This document shows positions 8,801 through 23,800 of a stretch of 64,000 nt of DNA, piece after piece (position 1 is the stretch's first letter; each line of letters starts with the position of its first letter). Below the pieces are notes generated by a model. That model was not told where the DNA came from and ran no database searches. It was given only the letters and a program-made list of their open reading frames with translations. The translations under genes and the position numbers were made by a program. Source of the stretch: a virus; IMG/VR virus record IMGVR_UViG_3300036770_001342, positions 42,894 through 106,893 of that record. One strand, 5' to 3'.

Positions 8801-11800
8801 CAGTTGATAAACTATTATCTGTGATATAAACAGCAATACTTGATGGGACTTCAACAACATCAGCAAAACTATATTCACCGCTGCTATCATAGTCTAATTC
8901 GATACTCACTACATTATAACCTACGTGCGCATATTCTGTTGCTGGCCAATTAGTACCCGGACGTGTTGTTACAGTCATTGTTAATTGATCAGTGACTATA
9001 CCGGGAACTAATTCTTCTGGACCATAACCAGACATGAATGGATCACCCTTAATTGTATATGCAGGGTCAGGTATGCTAAACAATTGGGTTCTATCCCATA
9101 CTATAGGATCAGCATTCATATTAGAAGTTTGGAATAATGTATTATTGTTTCCTGCTATAGTCCATTCATTTTTATCACTATTATAATAAATCTTGTTTAA
9201 ATTTTCTGTTGTGCCTGTAGTTTTTTCTGTCCATGTCAACCCGTTTACACTAGTAATCAATTTACCATTATTACCAACAATAGCAAATACACCATCACCA
9301 TATGCTGAACTATTCCAAGAAGTCGCTGAACCATATGCGCCTTGGAACGCATATCCACCTGGTATACTTCTATACACTACCCCTAAATCTCCTGCTAACA
9401 CTACGATATTATTACCGAAAGTTACCGATTTTAAAGGTGCAGTTCGTTGTGCAAATGTTGCGCCGGTATTAATAAAGGCCAAAGTCTCTGTCCAAATTTC
9501 ACCATCAATACTTTGTAATACTAACTTATTAGAATTTTTAGTACCTACTGCTATAAATCCAGTAAATGTAGCAGTTTCAACATATGCCACATCGTATATG
9601 TATCCGGTATTACCTGTTGTGAACTTGTAAGTTTCTACCCAATTTACTGCTGAATCGCTAGTGCAAATATTTTGTCCTACGGCTACATATTTTCCGTTAC
9701 CATATGCAACATTATTAAATGCTAATTTAGATTGAATTAACAATTTTCTTTCAAATTCTAATTCATTATCTTCTACGCCGAATGGGACAAAGAATCCATT
9801 GATTGACCATCCATTTGCATCAGTGCTTGTCAATATAGGAGTAGCACTGTTTGTTGATGTCATTACATATAAATCATCTGTTTTAATAATGTCAGTAATG
9901 TTTAGAGGTTTGTTGCTTAATCTACCCAACAACCAGTCATCAGTTACTTCCATATCTTTTGCAATTGCTGTATAATTAGGCAAATTTGCAGGAGAAATAT
10001 AGTTTACACCGTTCCAGGCTATACCATTGATACTGACATTTTCTGGATAGAAAATTTGATCTTGTAAGATAGTGTCAATGTCATATTGATCGGCAGGATC
10101 GAACGCATTTCCCTTATATGTAGTATTTGGGTATGTTACTCCGGTAAACAATTGATTTAAATCCGTACCCGGCATATTAATTGTTGGTTGATAGTAACCT
10201 TTTACGCGATCCATTGCGTTTAACCTACGATCACCACTATTCAACTCTTCCCATTTACCGAACACAAACTGATCATCATTGTTGGATACAACACAAATAT
10301 AAACACGGTTGTTGTATTTGACAATACTCTGATTGAAATAGAAAGGTTCAGGTAAGAACATAAATGAGCCTGAAGAGGCAACTGTCATAGAACCAGACTC
10401 TACAGAAGTAGTAACCGGCAGTCCACCTGGTTCGTCACTAATAGTTATTGTACTACTTCCCGTATCAATATTTGTTATATAATATGTTTGTCCTAATGTG
10501 ATATTACCGAACACATTTCCTGTAAATACCACCGCACTGTTAAGATTAAATTCAGATACATCATTTAATGTTATGACACCATTAGATGCAACACTTGAAA
10601 CAGTGGATACAGTAGCACCTTGATAGCCTAATGTTAGCCCGCTAACTGGTATCGTCATTCTTGGATCACTGTAGACTTTAAATTGATTTGCAGTAATAAC
10701 TTTCAAGTAATAATTGTTTGTAACAGCATTTGGTTTTCCAGAACAAATTACGCTGACAATGTTGCCATTACTTTCAATAGGTAATGACCAACTAAAAGTA
10801 CCTGGTACTATTGCATCTATTTTATTAACTTTAATAGTTAAATCATTTTTAGGAGAAGATCCTCCCAACAAATTACCCGGTATTGTAATAGTATTGTTTG
10901 CTGTTAATCCTGCTCCCGGATTTGAGATCAATACTTTATATCCACCTAAAATGTAACTTACATCAAATACTGGATCTACTGTAATTTTTTGACTTAATGT
11001 TGCTGGACCATAATCATCTGATGTTATTGCAACATTTACTTTGACATAATCAGGACCTGTACCTATCATACTACCATTATTAGTAGTCAATGCTATAGTA
11101 TCGCCTGTTAAACTATCTTTAATTGTAAATTTAGTAGAATCAATTATATCTTTTACGTAGTATGTTACACCAATTATTATGCTTCCCAATGGATTTCCTG
11201 AAAATACTATAGGCATATTTTCGTATAAACTACTAGTTGTACCGTCAACTGTGAATGTATTACTTGATGCTGAACTATTAGTAATTGCTATTTTTATTTC
11301 ATCAATTTCTTCTATAGTATATGTTGTGCCTGCAATTAGACCACCAATATTTTCATCTACTGTAATTGGCATGCCGATATACATGCCAGTAGTACCACCA
11401 CTTTTATGTGTTAATGTAATTAGGTTAGCAGCGGTGGAAGTATGATCTATCATTCTCTCAATCAAATTACCATAATTTGTTGCTGTAATATTAGTAAATT
11501 GATTGCTTGTTGGATAGAATGTGAACAACTGGCCATCAACTTGGCCAGGACTTGCTGGTAACTGAATATTAACAGTCATATTTCCATTTGCTGTTGTTAA
11601 TGCAAAATTAGTTTCTTGATCCACAAAAAAGCAATAAGTTTGACTATTTGATGTTACAGGTGTTAGGGCAAATGTTGAACCACCTAATGTTTCACTGATT
11701 GTTATAACATTGACATCAATAGTTTTTACATAATATATGTTACCTTGTTGTATATTTCCCCAACTTGTAACTGGCTCACCTTCAACAGTCATGTTGCTAA

Positions 11801-14800
11801 AGACGATACGGTCATTTACATTTAAACTCGTAGTATTTTGAACTATGATTTGATTTGATGCATTGATACTTAATGCTTTAATACGTACAAATTCATCTGT
11901 ATCACTGATTGTAAAATTTTCTTTATCTAATACGGCACTTACGAAATAAACAACGTGTTCTTCAATTCCACCAAACACATTTCCAGTAAAGACGATTGGA
12001 ATACCTGTATACAATCCCGTTGTACCGCCAGTGCCTATTTCAGTTAATGGTATAGTTACAACGCTGTTAGTTGAGTTGGTTGCAGTAACATTTCTGATTC
12101 CTGGATAGTATGTAGAAATTATAGCAGTATCAATTACTTGTGCTGTATAGCATTTCAAATTGGTTGCTGATGAACTATCACCTACATTATATACAGGACC
12201 GTATTGAGTTGCACTGATCTTAAATTGTGTTTCATTGATAATTTCATTAACATAATAAGTAGTACCGGGTACAATTAAACTTGTACCGGGTATACCAATA
12301 AATTTAATTGGCATACCTATTGTGAAACCAATTGTAGAACCGCTTGCATTTTCGGTTATTACATCAACATCTAATGTAATAATATCAGATGAACTAGTAT
12401 TAGCAACCGTACGCTCAAACTCTGACCAATCGATTTCGCGCTCATTATCTACATTTACTATAGGCAATACTAATCCATCATTACTTGCAAGTATTGTATT
12501 GATTGGTGGTAAGGTTGACTGCAAGTCTATGCTTGAACTACTGACATTTTCAGTATTATTATAGGATCCTGCAAAGAATGCGCCATAGAATGAGCCAGGA
12601 ACCCAATCAGTTATTTGACTCTCATAAGTTGTTCTATCAAAACGTAATGTAATATTATTTTCACGTATTGGATAACTTGAACTTACTGCACTTGCTTTTG
12701 CACCCAATTCAAACTTATGATTTGATCCAGTACCTTGACTATAAATTTCAACTCTGTTTTGATCTCTTAATGCGTCACTATAATTTGCATAAAGAGCCAA
12801 AATAGTTAATGGGCTGTTACTTAGTACGTTAATATAATAATATTGATTGTTTTCTAATCCACCAATATTTTCACCAGTTACATTAACATAACGAACTAAA
12901 TCGCCTGTCTGCAATGCTGGTGCATACAATTCTATTGTACTTTCAACTGCTGTTACGTTATCACTAGTAAATGTGAATGTTGCAGCAGGGTCGATAACAA
13001 TATTTGGTAATGCTGCATATCCAATACCCGGATTAATTACATTGATTCCTACTACGGAATCTAGACTCATAACTGCTTCTAATACTGCTTCTTCTTTAGG
13101 AGCAGGATATTTTGTTAAGTCTATTTGAGCCAATACTCTAGGAGGATTGCTATATCCTCTACCACCGTCTAATACTACAACAGGAGGCAAGTCAATGAAC
13201 ACGTTTTCACCAGGAATGTGATCATATTCTGGTGTGCCATTTAATCCTCTTGTCAGACCAAATAACGTATTTGTATTGGTATCTACTGAACTATAGCCGA
13301 TAATCTCAAAGCGGGATGGATTTTCAACGTCTGCTATTTTTATTGTTCCATTAATAGGGAAACCTTGAGCATTATCTACAATTAAGAATGTTGCTCCAAT
13401 TGGTAAGTAACTAGCAGTTTCAGTTATTAAATAATTTTCTTGACCTACTAGGCTTACACCGTAGTTGTTTCTCCACTCAGTATATTGTGGTAATTCCCAA
13501 ACTGCATCATCTGGTAAAAACTCATCTTGTTGATTTGGATTACTGTATACAAGTTGAGGAGTTATAAATGATTGTGTAGCAGAGTCATATGCTGCTGGTA
13601 GATCAAAGTCAGTTATATTTCCTTGATAGATATCTTCGCCTGTATATTCAAATAAAAATTCTTTAATTACTACGTGATAAGGTTTAACTTCATTTACATA
13701 GCCGGCTAAAAACTCTTGATTATCAGACTTGAAGTTTTGTAGTGGAACTAATTCACGTATTTTATGTGAAACATCAACGAGTGATGTTTTGTTTAACCAC
13801 GGCAAATAGTTTTGATTTTCAACCGTTTCTGTCTGGATATATTCAAACAATAGAATTAATGATTTGTTACGATAGATTAATAAATCATCGGTATAAATCT
13901 GTTCGTTTAACGCACGAATAATATTGCGTGTTTCTCTACTTGGATATTGATCATATGGGGTAGTGCCATAGAAGTCGTCACCATACCCTGTTTGACCTTC
14001 GCTGTAATCCCAAAGTTCAGTTTTAAATCTTATAGTACCGTTCTGTAAACCAATTCTAGTCCAAACATTGTTTTCATCTAAGCGATAATATTCTGTAAAT
14101 CCCTGACTGTTTTGATTTACTGCTACAATTGTTCCTGTTGCTACAGTTAATGTAGAAAGATCGGCATAAAATTCAACTTGTATTGCCGCTTTAGTATTAT
14201 CATTATAGCCCGGTGACCACCAATTTACACGTTCCCAATATAAAGTAGTGTCATAGTAATCTCCCTTTTCATTTAAGAATGAGATTAAAGGTCTTATTTC
14301 AGTGATAGGGAATAAACTTAATACTGTATTGGCATATTGCAAATAGTTTTGTAATGCGGTATAACGATCATAGAAGAAACTTTGACGTGGGCGCGCCAAT
14401 ACACCAGTTTGTACTAATTTTGGTAAGAATGGATCAGGTAATACACCACCTTCTTCATCTACCCCTGCTAGGCTATCTAATAGTCTGTCATACAGCCCTC
14501 TTGGTTCAAAAATACCTTGAGTTGGATTTACAAATCCTGGCAAGAAATCGCTTGCAAAATCCTCACGTATTAATTGATAAGACTGATGGCTAGGATCGTC
14601 ATTTTGACCATTGCTATAACCTATATGTAAAACACTTTCTTGTGCATTAATATACTGCTGACTGTTATACAATGCAAATACATTAGTATCAACAGGAGCA
14701 AAGTATGTAATACCGGAACTGATAGGGCTAGCAATATAAGCAGCAATATTAACATCTGCTAAAGTTTTATTACCTAATACTAAACCACTATTACGTACCC

Positions 14801-17800
14801 AAAAATAGTATATAGGTTGTATAGTGTTAGAACTATTAATTATTGTTTGTACAGTATAACTATTAACATCTCTAGGTGTGCCGGGACCTTGATATTCAGT
14901 TGGTAATACATTACTACCTACCCATGTATAAACAGCAACATCACTTCCCGGGAATAACGTACCCCAATATTTTGAATTGTAAACATTATCATTTTGATGA
15001 TAATTTACAAATCTCATATTAGTTGTGTCTAACCATATTGTACCTGTTTGTTCTGCGCCCCAAACAAAACCACTTTGTGTATTAGTTTCGTTATTGTATG
15101 TTGCTGGATCAATATTAGATATTGTATCAATATTTTGTCTTATAGCACCTAATAGTTTACCTTGCAATGGATCAAAATAATCCATATTAATCAATGTTTG
15201 ATTATTTTCAGTATTGTAGATTTGAATGTTTTGAATTCTATCAATATCAACAATAGGGTTAGTTTGTCTATATACTGACCAGTTAGGTATACCTAATTCA
15301 TTAATGTATACAATTACTTGACCATCTATGTCGTCTGGACGATAATTTGGTGTACCGATTATAACTTTGTTTTCGTTGAAATCTAACACTCTGCCATAAT
15401 ATGGTTGTGAGCCGTATACTTGATCTTTTGCGTTTACGCTTTGAGCGTAAGTATACGCTCCTATGTTATTTAAATTCTCTTCGTAATTTGCAAGATAATC
15501 ATACATGTATACTGCGCCAGCATTTGGGTATGAATCAACAAATTGAGTAGCATTATTATCAAATACTAAATCGTTTGAATAATCATCGTCATCAACAAAA
15601 TCAAATGTTGTTTGAGCATATCTAGTTCCGCTTGGTGCACTAATTACAACAGAATTACTTTCGTTAAATGCAACAGCATAACCAAATTGTGTTGGACCTG
15701 TTAAATGAGGGCACTGTAACACTTGAGTTTGAGTATATAATGTTAAACCCAATTCTGTAAATGTTGTTAGATCAGTGGCGCTTAATAATAATTTTTCATT
15801 TAAAGTTGCTAAATTTTGATCTATTACAGAAATAATTAGTTTACCATTTGAAGATACTGCTTCAATATTAGTAATTTTTGCTTGATTAATTGTAAGTGCT
15901 GCCAAATCACTATCGCCGGCTGGTAAAGTTACAAGATAACCATTAATTAATAAGTCTCTACTAGTTGTCAAATTTACATTTTCTGTACCAACTACTATAC
16001 CAAAACGTGCACCTGCATTAGTAAATCTATATGCAGCACCTTCTTCATTTGTGCTGTTAAGAGCAAAAGGTGCACCTACTATAATTTCATTACCGAATTT
16101 ATTTGTATCTAATCCAGTACCAAACATAACTCCTATTCTTGGATTAGTTTCCGTTGTAAGAACTTGTGCGAGGTTAAAGTTGCAACTATTAATTTCTAAT
16201 ATATCACCTGCCTTTAATGTGCCGGTGTAACTTAAACTTGTTCCTACAATTGTATATTCTGTATTACTTACGATTCTACCATTGCGATAAATGATTGGAT
16301 CTTGACTTCCAGTTGGTGTAAATGCAAGTGTAAACGTTGATGGAGTTGAAGTTGAGTTTTCTTGAACTTCAAAATTTTGAATCATTCTATTGAATACGTA
16401 GGCTCTGCCCCAATTTTCTGTGTTGACATCGTAATCGTACTCGGGTGATCCAACTACTACAACATTTCCGTAATAATTAGTTGCAATTACAGAACCAAAC
16501 TTGTCTGGGGTAATTTCGGGACTTTCAATTGTAGTTACGAACTCATAATCAATATTAGTTGCAGTTCCCGTGCCTGTTGCAGCAATGCCGTTATATACAA
16601 AATATATACCAACTTTGTTTTCTACTGCACCTAATGCTGTAAAGTCTGTTGTTCCTAATGCGGTAATTTGATAAGTTAGGCCTGTCGTTAATGCGTCTGC
16701 ATTTACAATAGAATTATTTCTACGATATGCATGTACTTTATTTCTTATGTTTAATGGATTTGTGTCGTAATCGCTAACGTACAACCAGTTAGCGTCACCT
16801 GACATTGCCAATCCAGTACCAAAATTAGTTGAACCAGCCGGTGCTGATAATACTGTGCCAAAAATTTCAATGTCATCTGTAATTGTAGTATCATTTACAT
16901 AATAGAAATAAATTGTTGGATCAACTGTTGCTTGCGAAATAGCATAAACATTTTGAGCATAAGCAATATTTGTACCAAAACTTACATCATTTGTAATTGT
17001 TTGATCTTGCTCATAAACTTTATTCAATGCATCATACTGGAATCTATAAACATTGCCTGTGCCTGCATCACCAAACAAGTAATCACCTTTGCTTGTAAAT
17101 GCAACGGAAGAACCAAATGTTACGCTATTTTCAATAGAAAAATCTGCATCGTATTTGTAATTAATACCCTTACGATATACTGCCCATCCGCCATCATTAT
17201 TGAGATCAACCCATGCTGTATTTTGAACAAATTCTTTAGATAATAAATTTAAATTTTGAATATCGCTAGGTTGATTTACACGCTGTGAACTAAAGTTATA
17301 GGCAATACCTTGTCCTGTAACTGTTCTTACACTATTACTTAATACTAATGGTACAATAACTTGATATGGATTTACAATTTGAGTAGCAACATAATATCCA
17401 TTAACACTATTGTCAAAGTTTATAATAGCAAAAATATCAAATTGATTTAAGTTATGCGGTCTATCAAATACAATAGTAGTAGTACCGTTTAAATTTGCAT
17501 TTGCTTCTATGACTTGAGCAATTACATTAGGAGTCATTACCTGCCATTTTGCTAGATAATTTGCTATCCAAACATAATCACCTACGTAAAAATCATTAAT
17601 AGGAACAATAATGCCGTTTTGATTTACCCCTACTGATAATTGCTCAAAGAAGTAAGCACTCATTTTTACATCGTTGAAATTTACATATCCTGCATCCGGA
17701 AATACAGTGCTAGGAGTATATTGACTAATAGTTGGTAAAACATTTGAATTGTTAACTGGTTGTCCGTAATTTGTTAAACTATATAATGGGACTACTTGTT

Positions 17801-20800
17801 GTGCTCCGGGCACAGTTTGTCCGGTAGTTAAACCTACGATACCAGGATTACCTGTTAATAAATTTTGATTGAGTTTAAATTCTATAAAGTTGTTATTAAG
17901 AACACCGCCAAATGTACCGGACATGATTGCCCAGTTTTCATAGATGTTATAATCTATACCACCTTGAGGTAAGTTTGCGCCTTTAAACACACTCAATGCT
18001 GAACGAGTACCTTTTTCTTTAATAAAGTTTTTATAAACATTTACTTGAGTAATGTCAGTTAAATCTGCGCTTGCCATGTAAGGTCTTGATCTAAAACCAA
18101 TCAAACTAAACGCTACTTGATCACCATCTTCTTCTAAATTTGCTTCATTGGTATTATAATACAATGCGCTTTCGTAACTGCGTGTACTACTATTTGGTAA
18201 CAGTCCCTTTTGTATTTCGTTATAATCTGTCTCTTTCCATTCAGTTTCTTTAAATTCTTTACTTGGTTGAACTATTGTTAATGCTGTAAAATACTTGTTT
18301 TTAAATTTGACAATAGCACCCTTAGTATATTTTGTATTCTCGCGCCATTCTTCAATATTATCTTGGTTATAAATGAAACCACTAGCAAACATAGTACCGT
18401 TCCATTCGGCACTCTTAGTACCTTGCAGGAATATACGATTTTGCTTTAAGCCAGATATTAAGTTATAAACAACATCACCGAATATAGTAGTATTATCAAA
18501 AACTATACCATGTTCGATATTACTTAAATTAAATTGTCCATACGCAATACTATCACCTACGTTTAATGCAGACACACTAAACAAAGTACCATCTCTTACT
18601 ATTGATAAGTCTTTTGATTCTATAGGATATAAGTTTTGATTTAATACAAAGTTTGTTTGTCTAAATGTTAGTGGTTGGACAATTTGACTTTCCTTGTCAA
18701 CAACTAACGTATTTGCAGCAGGGTTAAGTGTAACAATGCTCCCTACACTCCAACCTACTTGAGTCCAATATAAGAATTCTGCAACCATCTGTTCCCAATT
18801 AATTTCAAGACCAGATTCAATGATATCAAATTTGGCTCCTATAGACTTCAAATAAGCACCATAACTCATTAAAAACTGTGAAACTTCTTGTGCTGTATAA
18901 AATACTGTGCCGTATGGTATTAATTTAACTGTGCTAGAATAATCATCAGCAACTTTTACAGTTTGATCTTCTACTGTAATAGTTTTACTGTTTGAATTAA
19001 TAACAGGTGATAAAGTTTTAAAGTAGTTAGTAGTTTGACTATTACCAAATATTTTATAGCCTTCTGATGTAAGTTGTACAATTACTGCGCTATAAACTAG
19101 TTTATCATATGGTTGATTTTCATATAACAATATCTGATAACTTTCATCAGGAATCAATAGTGATGAATTTTGAGATCCGGGTGTTCCTTTTTCAACAAAA
19201 AACTTCAACAATGTTTTGTCACTAAAACCTGCAAGACGATATACTAATCTTACATCTAAGTTAGTTAATAAGTTTTTAATATTTGTAGTAGCATCAACGC
19301 CTAATTGTTTTTCGTAATCTACGATCCAATTAATGTAACTAGTTTTTGCGGTGCCATTACCATAAATTTGTACATCTTGAGGAACTAAATGATTTCTGTC
19401 GTCAATTAAAAATTGATTAAATTCTTGATTGTATTTGTAGTTGTCAATGTCTACGCCTAAATTGAAGAAATTAGCAGGCTTCAATAATGCTTGCAAACGC
19501 ATTAAATCATATGGCCAAGTTGAACTACGACGATAACTAAATTCAACCGGTCCTACATCTCCTATAGTCCAATCGCGCTGGAATGTGTTTGGATTATAAT
19601 TACCTACTAATGCGAATAATGGATTAATTAATTCACCTTGATCATTTACAGGTAAAATGTTTAATAAACCCGGACGCTTATAGATTTCGATCTCAATAGG
19701 ATCGCCGTTATTCCAGTCAAGACCATTTTCCATATCTTGCCATAATATTAAGTTATCGCTAGTATATGGGGCAGGACCATAACGTGTTTCCCACCATGCT
19801 GGCTTGTTAGCATAACCTATCATTTGCCAAGGAGTAGCGTTAGGTGTACTTGTATCGAAATAATACAAATATATACCGCGCCAGTTACCCTGCTGTACTA
19901 TTGTTTTGTTTAACTTATCTCTGCTATTAGTATAATTGTATGTGTACTCGTTGGTGCTCAAATACAATTGAGTTTTATAGTCTAATCTGTTTTGTCCTAC
20001 CCAATCTAAAAATGTTGCGCTGTACATGTTTAACCATTCATCATAGTTAACAGTAGAACTTCTAAAATAACCCGGAATAATATCTGCTGCTTGAATTGGA
20101 ATAGTGTTGCTTAATTTTAAGTTATTGTAAACTCTAGTTTCAAATTCTAGTAATACTTGATCTCTATAATCAATTAATCCCAATACAGGATCATAATTTC
20201 CATATAGTTTTGTGTAGGAACCGTCGTGACCAACAATAAAATAAGTTGGTTGATTATATGAATTATCTAATACTACTTCTGGTACGCTTGCAGGATACAA
20301 ACCTAATTTAGTAGGAGTATTAGGTATGTAACTTCCATAAGTCTGATTATACTCTTTAATAATAATCTTATCGCCATTAATCAAATCTTTTGTTACAATT
20401 AATGAAGGAGTATCAGTGCTTATAGTATAGTCAATATTCTTAATTAATTGTTTAGTTACAGTAGTACCTTGCAGTTTAGTTTCCAAATATACTAATACAC
20501 CATCATAATTGGCTGTAGTAAAATTATAAATTTTGCTTAGTGGGAACGTGGTTGTGTCAATATTATTAAAGAACGTATAGGTGTTAGTTATAAACGCTGC
20601 CTTATTTGGTATCATGTCTGACCAAAAGAAAGGCATCTCTTGATTTTTTACGCTTGTAATTTCGTCTAACGCTTCATCTAATAATGCTGATGGATTGTAT
20701 CTTTGTTGCCAATCGATTTTGTTAGCGGTTTCTACTAATAAATTTTTAAATTTTATATATTCTCTGCTATTATACAATAATGAGTCAAATAAACTATGTT

Positions 20801-23800
20801 CCGCTTGACGTAAAAATGCTCCAGGCAATACTAAACTTGCACTGTTTTGAATAATTCTGTTTCCCCATGGAATAATATTACCTAAATCTCTAGTATTGTT
20901 TGCACCAAATACTTGACCTGTTGTATTTGGGTTGTTGTAGAAAATACTCTGATAATGACCACGAATATCACCGATGTCAACTGTTGTTACATCAGAATTG
21001 AATGGGTTGTTACTTAAATTGATAGGTATAGAATAATAAGCATTCTGACTGGTTTGATTGCTTAAAAGTGCAACTTGAATAACTGTTTCAAACAGTGCAG
21101 GAATCTGCACTGTTACATTTGTGAAATTACTACCGTGTTCTACGGTATAGTCTGTATCAATAGTTAAAATATTATTGTTATTGTAAACTTCAATGCTTGG
21201 CCAAATTGTATTTTCGACGTTAAGTTGCGCTATATCACAGTTGACTGTATAAAAAATAGTATCGCCTTCAGCAAACTCAATAGTAGTATCAGGAGTATAT
21301 TTAAATTCAAATATTTGATATTGTACGCTAGGGGCAACAGCCGTTTGCCAACCAATCAATCTTTCAAAATCTGTTCTACTAGTTACATTGTAAACGTATC
21401 CAGTATTAACTTTTTGAGTTTCGGTAACATTTTGTTGTATACCAGTTACATAATTAAACGTGTCTACGTTAAGAGCAACTTCAAACGTAATGTCGCCTAC
21501 ATTATTAATAGAACTATAACTAATTGGAAACCCTAAAATGCTATCATTGATACCTACGCCTGGTTTGTATCTTAATAAATCACAGCCAATAAATGTTGTA
21601 GATTCGTAAAACTCTTCGTTGCCAAAACTAATACCATTTTTATCGTAAACATCAAATTTTGGCGGTTGATTAATTGTTACTTTTTGTTGTGCTTGTATAA
21701 AGTTTTCGCCGTCGTAGTAAAAACTTGTACCCTGATAATTTTGACCACGCAATACAGCAAATTGATCGTTGGCAAGAATTTCGCCATCTAACGCTTCTGT
21801 TAGTGTGATGATTGGATATGATCCGCTAATTGTTTTACTATAGTTTGCAACATAAATTTTATTTTTAAGTAATGGAGTACTTTCATTTAAAAATACAATT
21901 CTTGCGCCTGGAAATAATAGTAAATCACTATTATTTTTACTATTAGCGACAAATGATATTTCTGGGCTTGTAAATGCAGGCGGAACAATTAAACTTGCAC
22001 TGCCCGGAATTATTGTAGGTAATGGGTAAAATACTGTTATGGTATACGTGCTTGTACCTTCAATAGACAAAATTCTAGTATTGGCAGGAAGTTGACTTTG
22101 ATTATAACGTATTTGATCATTGATATACATACCAACTGTCAAATTACCAACAACTTCATGTGCAGGTATTGTAATCGTAGTTGCTGTTAATGAAAGTGAA
22201 GTGCCGTTACCTTGAGTCGCTAATCCTGTACCTACTGCGGGAGCAGTAGCGACAAATGTTTCTCCTACGTATGGAGTAGGCGATGCTCCTATATTTTCCC
22301 ATAATGTAGTACCTAATTGTGTAATTGTATAGGGGATGCCTGCTATAATTTGATTTGAATTTATTTCGCCGGTACTTTGTGCTACAAACAATGTCTCTGC
22401 TGCCTGACCCCCGCCAGAACCTACAATTTCCCCCGAGTATGCGGCTGTAAAAATTGATCCTATGTTATATGTAACACCTATAGTACCTGCTATAGCGTTC
22501 CAATCAGTAGTACCTAATGATGTAATAACATATTCAATGCCCGGTACAAATTCACCCTCAACAAAAACTTTGACACCTAACGCTACCCAAGCAGCAGGTG
22601 CGGTAGTACCAATACTAGTAACTCTATATTGTTGTCCTATTAAAAATTGACCTTGTGTTACAGTTGGGCTTGCATTAATTGTTGCTAATGATGAATAATT
22701 TGTATATGTTTCAACGTCTGGATAATATGCTGCTTCTCCTGCTACAGCAGAAAATGCATCAGTTGTCCTTGTGTCTACAAAGTCTACGCTTGCTTTTGCA
22801 ACAGTACCGCTATTAAACAATTTTAAATTTGGATAAAACTCAAGTATAGGTCTTTTTGCTTTATTTGCAGAATTTGCAAATGTTGTTAAAATATTAGGGT
22901 CATCATTATATTCTGCTGTCGCTTTAATCACATCACTGTGGAACCAGCGGTTACTACGTGACCAAGCATTTCTATTAATGCTATTTCTTGCAATAGTAAT
23001 ATAATCTGGATTTTCAGGTATAAACAGTGCAGCATCAAAATTACCAATATCAAAATTTGTAGTATCATATGGTAATGATGTTTCTGTAGTAAAACTTTCT
23101 GGTACTACTAAAGTTTCTACAGGTATTAGTTCAATTGCTGTACCTACACCCTGAACGTAATATTGTCCAGACAAATAACTTGTTGGAATAACGTCGCCAT
23201 CAAATTCTACTTTAAGTCCATTAGTAAACACTACACCGTTAGTAGAAGTAAAATTCTTTTGACCTAATATTTGAGTGTTTACGTTTAATGTATTAAGCGA
23301 ATTACTTTCGATTAAACGTATTACCCCTACCTTGTTAGGATTTGTACCGTCTTGATAATATAATGTATCAAGCGGTGCTGAAATATATGGATATTGTTCT
23401 ATAAATCCATCTTGATTTTTAAAGAAATTTAATCCGACATAAGCAGTACCAAATTGAGCAGTAATTTTTTGTTCAGTTGGTATTAATCCACTTATTGCAG
23501 GAGTTAGTTTAATAACCGGATCGTTAATATCTCCTACATATGTAATTGTAAAGAAATAATCATTAACGTTGACATAAAATCCTTCTTCGTATAAACCTTC
23601 ATTTACTCTTACGGTCATTGATCCCGACGCTGCCGGTCCAGGAGTAAATGTGGGGCCATTTAGTGACTGGCTTATTGTAATAGTGCTGTTACTAGGATTG
23701 ATTGTTTTTACATAATAAATGAATGGATCATAACGTTTTACCTTACCTGTACCTGAAATAGGACCGGTTGATGTAAATATTTTTCCATCCTGTAAATCAT

